64,000 nt of DNA from Schistosoma mansoni (lineage: Eukaryota > Platyhelminthes > Trematoda > Strigeidida > Schistosomatidae): positions 124,001 through 188,000 of the forward strand of contig NW_017386111.1 in assembly GCF_000237925.1 (NCBI RefSeq). The letters run 5' to 3'. Below, in pieces: positions 31,654-42,380 of the stretch. The position numbers were made by a program, and so were the translations under genes. How positions within the stretch are numbered: the stretch's first letter is position 1; each line of letters starts with the position of its first letter. The notes beneath the pieces are model-generated. The model had not been told where the DNA came from, did not search any database, and was given only the letters and a program-made list of their open reading frames with translations.

Positions 31654-31866
31654 GGTGACAGTGGTGGACCGTTGGTTTGTGAAGACGATGGTGAATATAA
31701 ATTAGCTGGTATTGTTTCAGCAACACACTCCAAACTGCCAGCTGATTATCCGGCAATATTCACGCGCGTTTCTTACTTCACCAAATGGATAAATGATGTA
31801 ATCAGGGAGAATGGATATAAGAAAAAACCGAATGGTCTATTTTCATTTTTAAAACTGCATAACTGA
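31654..31866 (+). CDS. S1 serine protease last exon with catalytic Ser
   Basis: Acceptor TTTTAG. It opens with GDSGGPLVC, the S1 signature containing catalytic Ser195 and Cys201. The 70 codons end ...GLFSFLKLHN and a TGA stop. The SATHSKLPADYPAIFTRVSY segment aligns with residues 214-234. Position 216 is Thr, 226 is Ala, and no Cys220 is present, so the usual Cys191-Cys220 bridge cannot form. Together with Gly189 this indicates a primary specificity unlike trypsin. The Lys-rich C-terminal extension (RENGYKKKPNG) is also unusual. The four exons give 216 residues of the mature domain. The enzyme is probably secreted, but the signal sequence is not visible. The exact schistosome paralogue is not resolved. 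Confidence 0.92.
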   Translation, partial: GDSGGPLVCEDDGEYKLAGIVSATHSKLPADYPAIFTRVSYFTKWINDVIRENGYKKKPNGLFSFLKLHN

Positions 31867-32150
31867 AAAATTCTATTATTGTCACTTCTGTTACTACATG
31901 TCAATTTCCTTTTAAACAAAAGAAATTAGATGTTAGCTGTTCAGCCATGAAAACACTGATTCTTGATCCAAACTGTGCTAGGAAGTTGACAAGTTAAGTA
32001 GTAAAGGAGTCCAGATAACCGTGGTATCTGTGATGGTGTGTAAAACAACGTTAGGATTCTGTCTTTTGGAGACAGCATCGGTCGATGTCACGAGATTTAT
32101 AGAGTAATAGTCAGTGATACCTACTGTTTGAATTAGTATGGAACTACAGC
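31867..32150. other. Protease 3' flank
   Basis: No canonical AATAAA appears within the first 100 bases after the stop. No gene recognised. Confidence 0.35.
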
Positions 32151-32820
32151 CCTGGAATTTATAACATGCAGTTCAGAAGGTGGTTTCAGGGAATCTGGGA
32201 TATAATTTTTTGAACTCAAACCATTAGTACTGGTGGTACGTGTGGGAGAATTTGAAAACAGATGAGGATCGATATTGTTAATAGAAGAAATATTAGGTAG
32301 CAAGGATGATGTTTGATTGTGAACAACGTAATATTGAGTGACATTAGAGTACGACGGCGATTTTCACTTTGCGGTTGCTCGCATAGTGCATGGATAATTG
32401 CTTTTGAGGTACTTGAAAAGGAAACTGGGCTAGTAGTTGTTTTAATGATCTGGGAGGGTGACTGTAGCAGTTAAATGAGAAATTCAGATCGATTCTACAT
32501 GGGCTTTTAGAGAGTTGTTTTTAATGTGTTACATCTGTACTTTAGAGGATGGAAATCAGTAAGGTAAGGTAAGTTCAGCTGGATCTAATCCTAATCTTTT
32601 CAAACTCGCTTTGTCTGTTGTAAAAACGGAAGATAACTGTCATTGTTGTTTGTCTGTGAGAAGCACGTTAGTACTGTCACATCCCAGTACTTTTCCCTTG
32701 ACCTTGAGTTTGATGATTATAGACTGATCACTTTCTGACTAATCTGTCTAGAATGTCGAGAAAAATGTCATAGACGATATAATTCACTTGGATCATCATG
32801 ATATGTAAGCTTGATCACTA
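32150..32820 (-). mobile_element. Non-LTR retrotransposon 5' fragment
   Basis: The minus strand is a diverged copy of 29480-30170. It holds the Ser/Pro-rich N-terminal segment before the endonuclease and part of the leader (GGGATATAATTTTTTGAAC on plus corresponds to GGGATAAAATTTTGCGCAC). The frame is broken throughout. Confidence 0.65.
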
Positions 32821-32932
32821 CTTCAAGTTCAAAATTACGGTCGGGGTTGATACGATAACAAGTTGTGAAAGATATATGCCATTTACGGAAAGAGAAAAAA
32901 ACAACAAGAATATAAAACTTAACAAAATTTAA

Positions 32933-32938
32933 TTTATT
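32933..32938 (-). terminator. AATAAA polyadenylation signal
   Basis: TTTATT on plus reads AATAAA on minus, 57 bases downstream of the stop codon of the 32995-34350 gene. It is well placed for its mRNA 3' end. Confidence 0.6.
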
Positions 32939-32994
32939 TCTAGGTAGCAAAGAGTCATTAAAGAAAAACACACAACGTATAACTACTACTACTA

Positions 32995-34350
32995 CTAATA
33001 TTCGACATCAGCTGGATTCAATATTCTTTTTTCTTCTTCTTCTTCTTCATTTGAATATAATCCACAATGTTTAAATAAATTCATATATACAGTAAATATT
33101 TGTTTAGCATTGGATATAAAATATGATGTAATCAATTGAGTATATTTTGATTCATTCGGTTTTAAATTCCATAATGATTTATTTTCACATAATTCAATTG
33201 ATTGTTTTAAATAATAACTAATTTGTTTAACTTGTTCTATAGGATATAAATTAGCCATAATCATATCCATTTTAGGATAATATAATTTATTATTGAGTTG
33301 TATAACAACATCATTATAATGATGAGAAATGAGAAATAAATTAAATAATTGAATCCATAAATTATTTAATCCATATAACCAAATTATAATAAATAATGTA
33401 ATAAAGAAATTAATTATTAAATAAAATTTATATAAACCATACCGTGATGATGATTGTTTATTAAATGGTACACATAAATAAATAAAAAATATAATAAATG
33501 TAATAAATAATAAACAAGTAAATATAAATTGAAATAATTGTCTATCCATTGGATGATAAAATGGAAATCTTATTACATTTTTATATGAATATAATTGGAT
33601 CATACCAAGTTTATGATCATAATGATGCATAGATTGTTGCATTATTAATCTCCATAATATATCGAATAAATTATTGATTGCAATCATATCCTCTTTTATA
33701 ATAAGTATATAATCATTATCATATTGTTCTTGTTGTTTTTTAATTAAATCAATTGATTTAAGCATACAATTTGACATATCATTAATAAATTGACAAGGAA
33801 TAGATAAATTTATATAAGTTGTTAATTGATTATTGTGTAATGGATAAATTGAATATTGATCAATAAGTTGTATAATTTCATATATATTAGATAATTCATT
33901 TATATTAGTTCCATTTAAACAAATCATTATATAAATATATTTAAATCGATAACCATATTTTGTAATATCATCAAATATTAATTTAATTAAAGTTGATAAT
34001 GATTGAGTTAAATAATTCGGTTGATAATTATCAATTTGATATTGAACACGATTTGATGTCATAATACTAATAACAATACCATGTTTATTATTTAATGATT
34101 GTGGTGCTTGATAAACAAATGGTATTTTACCTTGATCATACCAATCATACATTAATGTGCGTAGATGAGCTAAACGTAATTCTTCACGATCTCTTACAAT
34201 AGATGCATGATAATTTATATTCGGAAATCGATAATTGTTAATTATGATTAAAAGAAAATATATCAAAATTGATAAAATATTTATTTTTAGAAAAATGTGT
34301 AAAAATTTATATGTTCGAAATAATCGTTTGATTTTAATTAATTGATTCAT
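32995..34350 (-). CDS. PGAP4: PGAP4/TMEM246-like GPI-glycan N-acetylgalactosaminyltransferase
   Basis: An intact 451-codon intronless frame. A single N-terminal membrane anchor (residues 18-38) is followed by a luminal domain. A hydrophobic hairpin of two helices (about 272-293 and 308-328) interrupts the catalytic region, and a C-terminal luminal part ends in a Glu run (435-440). Three membrane segments with a tandem pair inserted in a GT-A fold is the signature of PGAP4, the Golgi enzyme that adds the GalNAc side chain to GPI anchors. An ISIMTSNR strand after residue 92, a DNDYILIIKEDM block (Glu220-Asp221, the metal site; EDD in the known family) and a FYHPMDRQ block before the hairpin support this. 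One sequon is visible (NGT at 146). Codon use is extremely AT-rich, unlike the flanks. The start is the first ATG before the anchor. Assignment is by architecture and motifs, without alignment. Confidence 0.72.
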   Translation of the reverse strand: MNQLIKIKRLFRTYKFLHIFLKINILSILIYFLLIIINNYRFPNINYHASIVRDREELRLAHLRTLMYDWYDQGKIPFVYQAPQSLNNKHGIVISIMTSNRVQYQIDNYQPNYLTQSLSTLIKLIFDDITKYGYRFKYIYIMICLNGTNINELSNIYEIIQLIDQYSIYPLHNNQLTTYINLSIPCQFINDMSNCMLKSIDLIKKQQEQYDNDYILIIKEDMIAINNLFDILWRLIMQQSMHHYDHKLGMIQLYSYKNVIRFPFYHPMDRQLFQFIFTCLLFITFIIFFIYLCVPFNKQSSSRYGLYKFYLIINFFITLFIIIWLYGLNNLWIQLFNLFLISHHYNDVVIQLNNKLYYPKMDMIMANLYPIEQVKQISYYLKQSIELCENKSLWNLKPNESKYTQLITSYFISNAKQIFTVYMNLFKHCGLYSNEEEEEEKRILNPADVEY

Positions 34351-34359
34351 CGATTAGAA

Positions 34360-34795
34360 CTAACTTTTGTTTGTTCAGTGTTATTTTATATTTATTGAGT
34401 TGTCATGGTGATAGACATACATACATTTTGAAGCAAAATATGATGAGAAAATAAATTGTTTGAATGATAGACGACATTTATTTATAAGTGGAACTAAAAA
34501 AGACTATAACAAACACTAAATTGTTAGTGCGACGGATTTATAGAGATTGTCGGATTTCATAGTTTACACCAAAGAATAGTCTCAGTTAAATAACTACTAA
34601 AAATCAGAAATCACCGAACTACTCTTTTGTCTTAATATGAAATTCTTCAGTAGTGGGTATCCACAACCTCATTATGGACCTTTAGGTTTTACTGTTTAGT
34701 GTTTTTAGGCTTCCAGTGTTTGTGTTACTAAGGTCAACCCGTGACACAAATATCTCCACAAACCCTACATACTAATACTAATTATGTACTCATTA
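34360..34795. other. 5' flank of the PGAP4-like gene
   Basis: No promoter motif is evident. Around 34620-34740 the sequence has weak resemblance to family-B SINE tails. No gene. Confidence 0.35.
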
Positions 34796-34799
34796 GTGG

Positions 34800-35105
34800 C
34801 TAATTTCCAGAGGTAATTCTCAGAGAGCGAGTGAGAAGCTGTGATCAAATAAGTTCGATCATGGGATGAGGGAGAGGATTACTAAAAGCAATGAAAGATG
34901 GTTGTATAATATCACGAATTTATTGGAATTAGAAATGCGAATCAATGCTTGCAGACTTAGAAGTCTAAAGGTTAACTGTTGGTTGAGACCTGACGGCTTT
35001 GGGTTCGATTCCTAGTGCGGTTGTGGGTGCGCACCTCTGAGGATTCTCGTACTAGAATAGAAAAGTTGTTCAGTGCTTCTCGGTTTTCAACGGTTGTGCA
35101 ACTAT
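34800..35105 (+). mobile_element. Family-B hammerhead SINE, near full length, diverged
   Basis: A plus-strand unit of about 300 bp: leader (GCGAGTGAGAAGCTGTGAT), a tRNA-like head with B box GGGTTCGATTCC (about 35001-35012), a hammerhead-like segment from about 35031 to 35080 (CTGAGGA kept; helix II re-paired as ATTCT/AGAAT; second core strand shifted and altered) and the tail CTTCTCGGTTTTCAACGG. Probably inactive. Confidence 0.7.
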
Positions 35106-35349
35106 GCTTGATTAGTGATTTAAACTTTAAAACTAAGTTACTTATTCATCAACATAGGACTACCAAGCAGGGATGGTGTATCGGCACTAATCGTTAAGTA
35201 TATAAGCACAGAGAGAGAAAGTTTACGAGACGAAGTGGATAGGACAGGAGTTAGCATCAACTGAAATTTAAAAAAGGAGAAGGAAATATACAATTCGACA
35301 TGGAATCCATGAGGTTGTACGATGAAAAGTTCTTAATTTGGAATTGAGA

Positions 35350-36520
35350 GTAAAATAGAAAATGAATATGCTGAAACCTTTCGGTTCTGTTCTCTCGAAT
35401 TTATATGGATTGCCTAATATTCATAGATATAATGATAATCCATTACGACCAATATTATCTAAGCGTGGTTTACCTACACATAAACTGGCAAAATGGTTGG
35501 TAAAACTGCTAAGTCCTATCCATAACAAACTATGTAAGTTTTCCTTAAAATATACATTTGAACTAATTGATCTTCTTGAGGACATTAATATTAAAAATAA
35601 GACTTTGCATTCTTTTGCTGTAAACTTTCCTTTTGCGAGTGTACCGTTAACTAAGACTGTGAATTTCCTTTGTCATCATATATCTTATAATTACCCACTT
35701 TTTCCTATACGGTCAACACTGTTGAAAGAATTACTTTTGTTATGTACTGCAAATGTTCAGTTCACATTTCAAGGTGAATGTTTTCGACAACTTGGTGGTG
35801 TTGCTATGGGTAGTGCTTTGGGGCCTCTTAGCTGATGTAATTGTCATATGTTGGAAATATGACAAGTGGGCTCATCAGCGAGGTAACTCTATATAGAAGA
35901 TACATGGATGATACATTAGTTATACGTGACAAAGATTTTGAGGTTCGCCAGTTATTAGATAAACTCAATGGGGTACAAAACGATATCGTAATGACCTATG
36001 GAGCAAAAAATAATGGCCGACTGCCCTTTTCACATATATATTTGAATAGAAGGGAGGATAGTACTATAGGAAACCAACTTAGACGAGACAATGTTTAAAT
36101 TTCCATAGTTTATGTCTATTGCAACACAAGCGAGGCTTGGTTACGTGCCTCTGTAATAGGATTCGAAGATTATGCACCACTAATACGGTTGAAGATGGAA
36201 AGTAACTGATTGACACACTAACACCAAATGGTTATTCACCAAAGTTTATAAATAGGTGCAAAAACCAGTCAACACTGAGACCTCTCGTTTATTCGGTTCC
36301 GAAGAAAAAAGTTTATATCTATTTATCTATCATATAGAGGTGAATCCAACAGTATAATTTTAAGTAAGAGATTAAAAGCAGCCTTTGAGAAAACCTATTA
36401 TGCTGCCAAACTGGTTGTGATTGGAAAGACTAAGCCCATGATTCCAAATAAACCTAGACAACGCACAAAGGATTACGCCACATCCCATCGCATTTACATG
36501 TTTATGTGGACACATATACA
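35350..36520 (+). mobile_element. Penelope-like element, RT domain and linker, 5'-truncated
   Basis: The frame 35362-35835 carries SNLYGLPNIHRYNDNPLRPI, the Penelope-like RT signature, and ends RQLGGVAMGSALGPLS, the block before the catalytic motif. After a frameshift, 35841-36098 carries LYRRYMDDTLVI with the catalytic DD, and LPFSHIYLNRRED. Further eroded linker follows to about 36520 (PNGYSPKFINRC, then a HIPSHLHVYVDT end). The endonuclease is lost at the junction with the next element. Catalytic residues remain, but frameshifts and stops inactivate it. Confidence 0.82.
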
Positions 36521-36524
36521 TAAG

Positions 36525-38690
36525 GGCCCCCAAATGCCCTGGTACGGCCGAGTGGGGAGAGTCTGCTCTCCCTATCGAAATGCACTCACATGGCCACGCG
36601 AATATATAGCCTCTGCCAGGGAAGTCCTACTCACTGCCTTCTCGTGGAGGGGGTGTTGCTTACAAAAGTGAGAGGACGAAAAGCGAATGTCTCATCCGAG
36701 CTACTGGCAGCAAGAAGTCTGGTGTGAGTGAAACAATCTACGAGGATGATGGGATGCCAATCACTAACATCTGTCGACGTCTTGGACGATGGGCGGAATT
36801 TTTCGAAGGGCAGTTCAACTGGCCTGCTGCTCCGGCAACATCAACCAGTTTGTCCTGCCCCCCATGGCCGGTGACGACTGATCCACCAAACGAGGCGGAA
36901 GTCCGCAAGGAACTCCAACTCTTGAAACGCTACAAATCACTGGACCCAGATGACTTACCTCCGGCTCTTTTTAAAGATGGTGGTGACTTTCTGGCTAAGG
37001 AACTGACTGTGTTGTTCGCAAAGGTTTAGGAGCTAGAAAGTGTTCCAACATCATGGAATGAGTCAATAGTCGTCCCTATCTTTAAAAAGGGTTCACGTTG
37101 TTCCTGTAACAACTATCGGAGGATAAGTCTACTTCCGATTGCGTCCAAACTATTGGCTTCTGTCATTCTTCGTAGGTTGTTTAAAACCCGAGAACGATTG
37201 ACTCGCGAGGAGCAGGCTGGTTTTCGTTCTGGTCGAGGATGTATTGATCCTATCTTCACCCTCCACCTAATGTTAGAACACCGTCATACTTATCGCAGGC
37301 CAACAATCATAGTGTTTCTTGATATCAGGGCTGCCTTCGATTCGTTGGACAGGACTGTTCTCTGGGATTGTCTATTGAAGAAGGGTGTGCCTGAGAAGTT
37401 CATTAACATCTTAAAGGCCCTGTATACGAACACCTCAGGTAGAGTGAGAGCATACAACCACCTTTCTCCCCTGTTCCATTCGAGCAGTGGGGTTAGGCAG
37501 GGTTGCCCGATCTCACAATTCCTCTTCAACTTTGCCATCGACATCCTGGAAACAGCTCTGATGGATGTAAGTAATGGCGGTGTGGATCTGCTGCCTGAAG
37601 AACGACTTCTCGACCTCGAGTATGTGCATGATATTGTCTTACTGTGCGATAATGTCCAAGGCATGCAATCCGCACTTAATCAGTTGGCAATCAGTGTCCG
37701 CAGGCACGGTATGTGCTTTGCACCCTCCAAGTGCAAAGTACTCCTACAAGACTGGCAGGATTCTAATCCTGTACTCACCCTGAATGGTGAGCAGATTGAA
37801 GTAGTTGAGAAGTTCGTGTATCTAGGTAGCTACATAAGTGCTGGTGGTGACGTGAGTGATGAGATCGATGCACGTATAATGAAAGCCAGAGCGACTTATG
37901 CCAATCTGGGTCATCTTTGGCGCCTTCGTAATGTTAGTCTTGCTGTAAAAGGTCGGGTCTACAACGCGTCGGTGAGAGCAGTTCCGCTCTATGCTTGTGA
38001 AACCTGGCCTATCCGAGTTGAGGATGTTAGACGACTCTGTGTTTGATCATCGCTGTCTCCGAAGGATTGATGACATCCAGTGGCAACACCATGTTAGTAA
38101 TGCAGAGGTTCGGTGCTGTGTGTTAGAGCACAGCGACGATAGTTCAGTTAGTGTCACTATCTTGAAACACCAACTTCGGTGGCTTGGACATATTTCACGA
38201 ATGTTGTCCCAGAGAATTCCACGTCGCGCATTATTTGCAGACTCTGGGACTTGTTGGAAAAAGCGGTGATGGTCAATGCATGACATGGTGTCGTGGTACG
38301 AGAGAAAGCTGTGCAGGACTGGTTTCTGTTGGTTCTTTACGACTCCCTGGCTGGGGTCCTAGAGATGGTGCAACACAGTGGCTAGAGACGTTATCAGACA
38401 TGGCTCAGAATAGAAGACAGTAGTGATCCTGCTGTAACGTTATTTTACTTTCTTCATAAAAAATGAACGTAAATCCTTTAACTGGAAGAATTCTTTTTGG
38501 TTGTACGTTTGCTAACTGAAATGCTTCTACCATTATTATCATTTCACTCTCGTACACTAATTTCGGTTTGATGTTGTTCTTTTATTAGACACTTTGGATT
38601 TTCTATCTCTGCATAACCTGATTGTTATTGTGTGGCGCAAATGTATTTGGTGACCCTTGTACCAATTTTTGTGTTTAAATAAATAATTAT
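36525..38690 (+). mobile_element. Non-LTR retrotransposon, endonuclease deleted, RT mutated
   Basis: A GC-richer 5' leader (36525-36680) is joined directly to the linker at ATGSKKSGVSE (about 36690). The endonuclease is therefore missing. Frames: 36724-37029 linker; 37153-38046 RT with EQAGFRSGRGCIDPIFTLHL, FLDIRAAFDSLDR and SSGVRQGCPISQFLFN; 37991-38423 C-terminus (WLGHISRM block). The polymerase box reads YVHD at 37621-37632 instead of (Y/F)ADD, so the first of the paired catalytic aspartates is lost. A stop at 37029 also splits the ORF. A 3' flank with AAATAAATAA lies near 38680. An RT fragment of the same family is fused at 8826-9134. Confidence 0.82.
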
Positions 38691-39020
38691 CATACGTACA
38701 GTACTAAAAGTCTATGAGGCAAAATTGTTTTTAAAATCCATGACGTATGCTGTTGTAAAACTGACATTAAATAATAAATCCACTACGTTGGATTTCCAAA
38801 ATTTTACCAAAAGAACGGTAAAAAAGGAAACAAAAGAGGTATTGTTTGAGAAATCTGTCGTGAATTTAGACAACAAGGCTTCAGATTTCCACCCTTCTCG
38901 CCAAGCGTAAAAAATCAGTAAGGCTTTGCTTAATTTCACACCAAGTTGTCTACTTATCGAATGAATATTTCCAACGTTAGCTAGTATTTCTTCAGGGAAA
39001 CTAACTTACCTACACAATCA
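38691..39020. other. No supported gene
   Basis: AT-rich. A 61-codon frame (38725-38910, +) shows Lys/Thr-rich sequence without family features. Confidence 0.35.
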
Positions 39021-40570
39021 ATCTAATTTAAAAGAACGAATCATCTGTGCGAAACCACTTATTCTCATAAATTCTAGTTTGTAGAAAATGTTCACGATAT
39101 TAGGGCACCAGTCACATGTTTACGTTGTAACCAGCAAGCATAATTATACTTAGCTGAAAAGAAATAGGCGTTAACGATTTATCCGGCGTTTATTGGACAT
39201 AACTAGGGGTTGGTAATGTCTCCTACTTTAAACGAACAATAATTCATACAACTTTTATTGAATACGTAACATCTGATTTAATGCAGTACATTCGGGTGAG
39301 AATGTTGGTATATGTGTAACAAACAATTTATCCGAAAAGCTTGGCCACATTATGAAACATTTCAAAGACATCAACGTCCAATTCAGACATTTCTGGCGCT
39401 AATAAGCACAATTCGTGTACACTTCAATTTGCAGTTAACACACAAACAAGTCGTTTTTTGAAGCGCATGGATTGCTGTCGTGTGCAGCAGTCACATTAAC
39501 GCAAGAATTCCGAATAATAATGCTAGACAAACAAAACCTTAAGACCGCGATTCTACATAGATTAAGTAAGAAAGTGCTGATTGATGCACATGAATGGCTA
39601 GTGAATGACACTGGATGTATCCTAGAATGTTTTGATGAGTACAATTAAAGACAAGTCTACTATTTTTCTAGATCAGGTCAAACGTCGACATTTTTATGTG
39701 CACTTTTCGATTCGTATTCACCATTCGGGAAAGTAATTCAACTACCTAGTCGTGTCCTTAAAACCTTACATTCGTCACAACTAGCTGTACCATTATGTCC
39801 AATGACATATCTGACGTTGCTATGAGCTGCAGCGTCGCAAATAACAGCTACTAACTTTACTGTCAAATGTAACTGATACATATCTACTGTCAGCAACTCT
39901 TTTAACAGTTACAAGTGCTGCGGACATTTCGTTGAAAATGGAGTTTTACTTCACTAAGGAACGAACCTACTAGGCAACCTAGGATTGGTCACAACTGTTG
40001 GTTAGAGCTTTTGAACGACAGGCTATCGTAATTGAGTTGTAGTTTCAGTTGGCTGAAACTGATTTTACCTAGCAAACGTGGTTTTAGTCCAATGTGGCAG
40101 TACACTCCTGTGTCCAGAAACTTGGGTTTCACATTATAGCAACGACTAAGTACACTTCGGAGGGATATGAGCTGTTCAGGAATGTACACCCGAAAAATGT
40201 CCGGAATTCCGTTGGCCATCTTAATTATGCCATCTCCCTTCATCATCTCAATTGCAACTCTGTCTAGCTGTTACTTCATTGAGAGATGAACAGGCAGAGA
40301 CATTTCTGTAGTGGGACCACCTACAAATTATTAAAAAATAAACACACACTACCGTTTGTTGCACTGAGTGCACAATGTACGCAACTACAGGAGGCCGTGG
40401 CACATTTTGTGATTGCGGATAGCCCATCAAGTCTGACACTTTGGACTGTAACCTGTTTCTTATCCCATTCATTATGTTCTACATTATTAGTCCAAAAGAA
40501 ACAATTAGCTGTAGTGAGGCTGGACAGGAATAATCTAAGTCTGTGACGGCAAAAACAACTTATCTGCATG
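39020..40570 (-). mobile_element. Probable CACTA-like (EnSpm) transposase relic
   Basis: Minus-strand pieces read as one eroded protein. From 40520 down: RNRLQSKVSDLMGYPQSQN. After a break: EMMKGDGIIKMANGIPDIFR, then LRSVLSRCYNVKPKFLDTGV. Further down, near 39700-39870: VICDAAAHSNVRYVIGHNGT, SCDECKV and TFPNGEYESK. The (I)CDA..R..(V)..GH.G...C..C block followed by an FP segment is the pattern of animal CACTA-like transposases (Tnp2 type). A CACTA element (SmTRC1) is known in schistosomes. Stops and frameshifts are frequent. CACTA termini were not located. The assignment rests on motif memory only. Confidence 0.45.
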
Positions 40571-41940
40571 GCGCAAGATTTTTGAGAAAGTGGTGTGACC
40601 GACGTTTTTTTGACTCATTTCTATTTGACATACTAAAACAAAACCATAACGTTGGTACTGTAACGCTGATTGAACTTCATATTAAAATCATTGTTAATAA
40701 TTGTAATCTTGTCTTAAAAAGTACAGTGGTTGTTAACTGTTTGCCTGGAAAACTAGGCAACATGGATTTCGGGGGTTTATTCAAACTTTGGGGAAGACTG
40801 GGCTTTTGCTTAAATCCCACTGCTCACATTAATTGTGGATAAACTTTTAAAAGAAAGCCAAGAAATCTTCAGTATTTATTCACTTACTTCAGAATACGTA
40901 GAGAGTACATTGACATATTTTGTCGCTGACGAGTTCAGCATGTCATTGCAGTCACCTCAGTTATTTCCATCTGCGAGCAATGACCTTGAGTAAAATGACG
41001 CGCGGTAAATAGCAGTGATACGTTGGATCTTTTAAAACACTGACATTTCACATGAAGATGAGAAACAAAAAGTAAGGAATGAGGTATATGAATAAGTGTA
41101 CAAAAGAATGAAAGTGTAGTTTACAATATTAATGACTTCGGAAGATATAAAATCACAAAGGTACAGATGAATGGTGGTGTTGGAGTGTTCGTGTCAATTA
41201 ACTCAATGTCAAAAATGAAATAAATACACCACAGATAGGATGATTAAAGAAAATCAGAGGAAGTATGGGTACAGAGGTTGCGAAAAATAAAATATGATTG
41301 TCGTATCAACAGATCAAGACTTGCAAACAAGCAATCGATAAGTGCTTTCTGTAACTCCATTTCACTACTATCTAGTGAAGTAGCTGTTCTCTTAGAGAAA
41401 AGACATCACTTGATTTATACAAAAATTGAAATAAAATATACCAAAGCTGGATGTCAGACGCGGTCAACCGAATTGATATCGGTGGTTGAGGTTTTCGACG
41501 TCAATTTACTACTAAGTTAAGGGTTCAAATACTGCTCCCATTCGGTTGGGAAAACCAGAAGTATCACTAGTCCCCACTATCAGAAAGTGATCCGAAACCA
41601 AATACACGAACCTATACCTGATAAGTGAGCTAATAGAAAACCAAAATGCCCATCGTTCTAAAAGTCAATGTATTATCCCGACCAACAATGAAAATTACGA
41701 CTTACTTTACACCATTTGTTTGTAAGCACAAAGTAGGTGTTCACATTTTCTTCACCGAATTGTTCTGCAATAGACAAGCCTACGCTTCCATATTTTTCAT
41801 AAATACTCCGTTTCACAGGATCAGTTAAAATACGATAAGCACGATTAATCTCCTTGAACTATTGATTTAGGAGAGAAATATATAATCAGAAGAAAATCAT
41901 GAATGGGATATAGGACATTAAATGGTGTAAAATGGAAAAA
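40571..41940. other. No supported gene
   Basis: Several short frames without features. No repeat is confidently recognised. Confidence 0.3.
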
Positions 41941-41964
41941 TATTTTTTATGAGTGAATACTCAT

Positions 41965-42040
41965 TGAAAATGAAATGGTGGCTTAATGGTTTAACATGCC
42001 TAACCTCCAACTAATAGGTGGAAGGCTCGAATCCCGCTCC
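41965..42040 (+). repeat. tRNA-like pol III head of an unidentified SINE
   Basis: An A-box-like TGGCTTAATGGTTT and, 37 bases on, a B-box-like GGCTCGAATCCC sit in a sequence that partly folds like a tRNA acceptor and T arm. The anticodon arm does not form a 7-base loop, so it is not a functional tRNA. It is more likely a tRNA-derived SINE head. Confidence 0.35.
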
Positions 42041-42189
42041 ATCATTTAATTCCGTTTAGGCAGCCACGTAGTGTCATTGGCTCCAACACAAAGTGTGGCT
42101 GAATGTCAGGTAAACAAACCTGTACTTAGTGATTGGGTTATACTCATTAGGAACAGCATAACTTACGTGATCCATGCTTTGTGAATGGG

Positions 42190-42380
42190 TATATTTCTAT
42201 TTTGGTTTGGCTAAACTTACCTTTCTTCCATCATACTCCTAATTAGTCTGAAATCGCATGTCGAGGTAGGCAGTGGTTGAGCATACGTAACACGTCCCAG
42301 ACACTTCTATCATAAAAGATTCAAGACCTTATCAATCAATTCATTATGTCTGCTTAATAATTTACATCCTTCATCTGACC
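42190..42380 (-). mobile_element. Small non-LTR fragment
   Basis: Resembles 27170-27340 of the minus-strand non-LTR element (TTTGGTTTGGC start, GCATACGTAACACGT, CTTATCAATCAATT), strongly diverged. Confidence 0.5.

Noticed and set aside
41965-42040. Possible functional tRNA gene
   Set aside because: A and B boxes are present, but the acceptor stem has mismatches and no proper 7-base anticodon loop forms. It is better explained as a SINE head.
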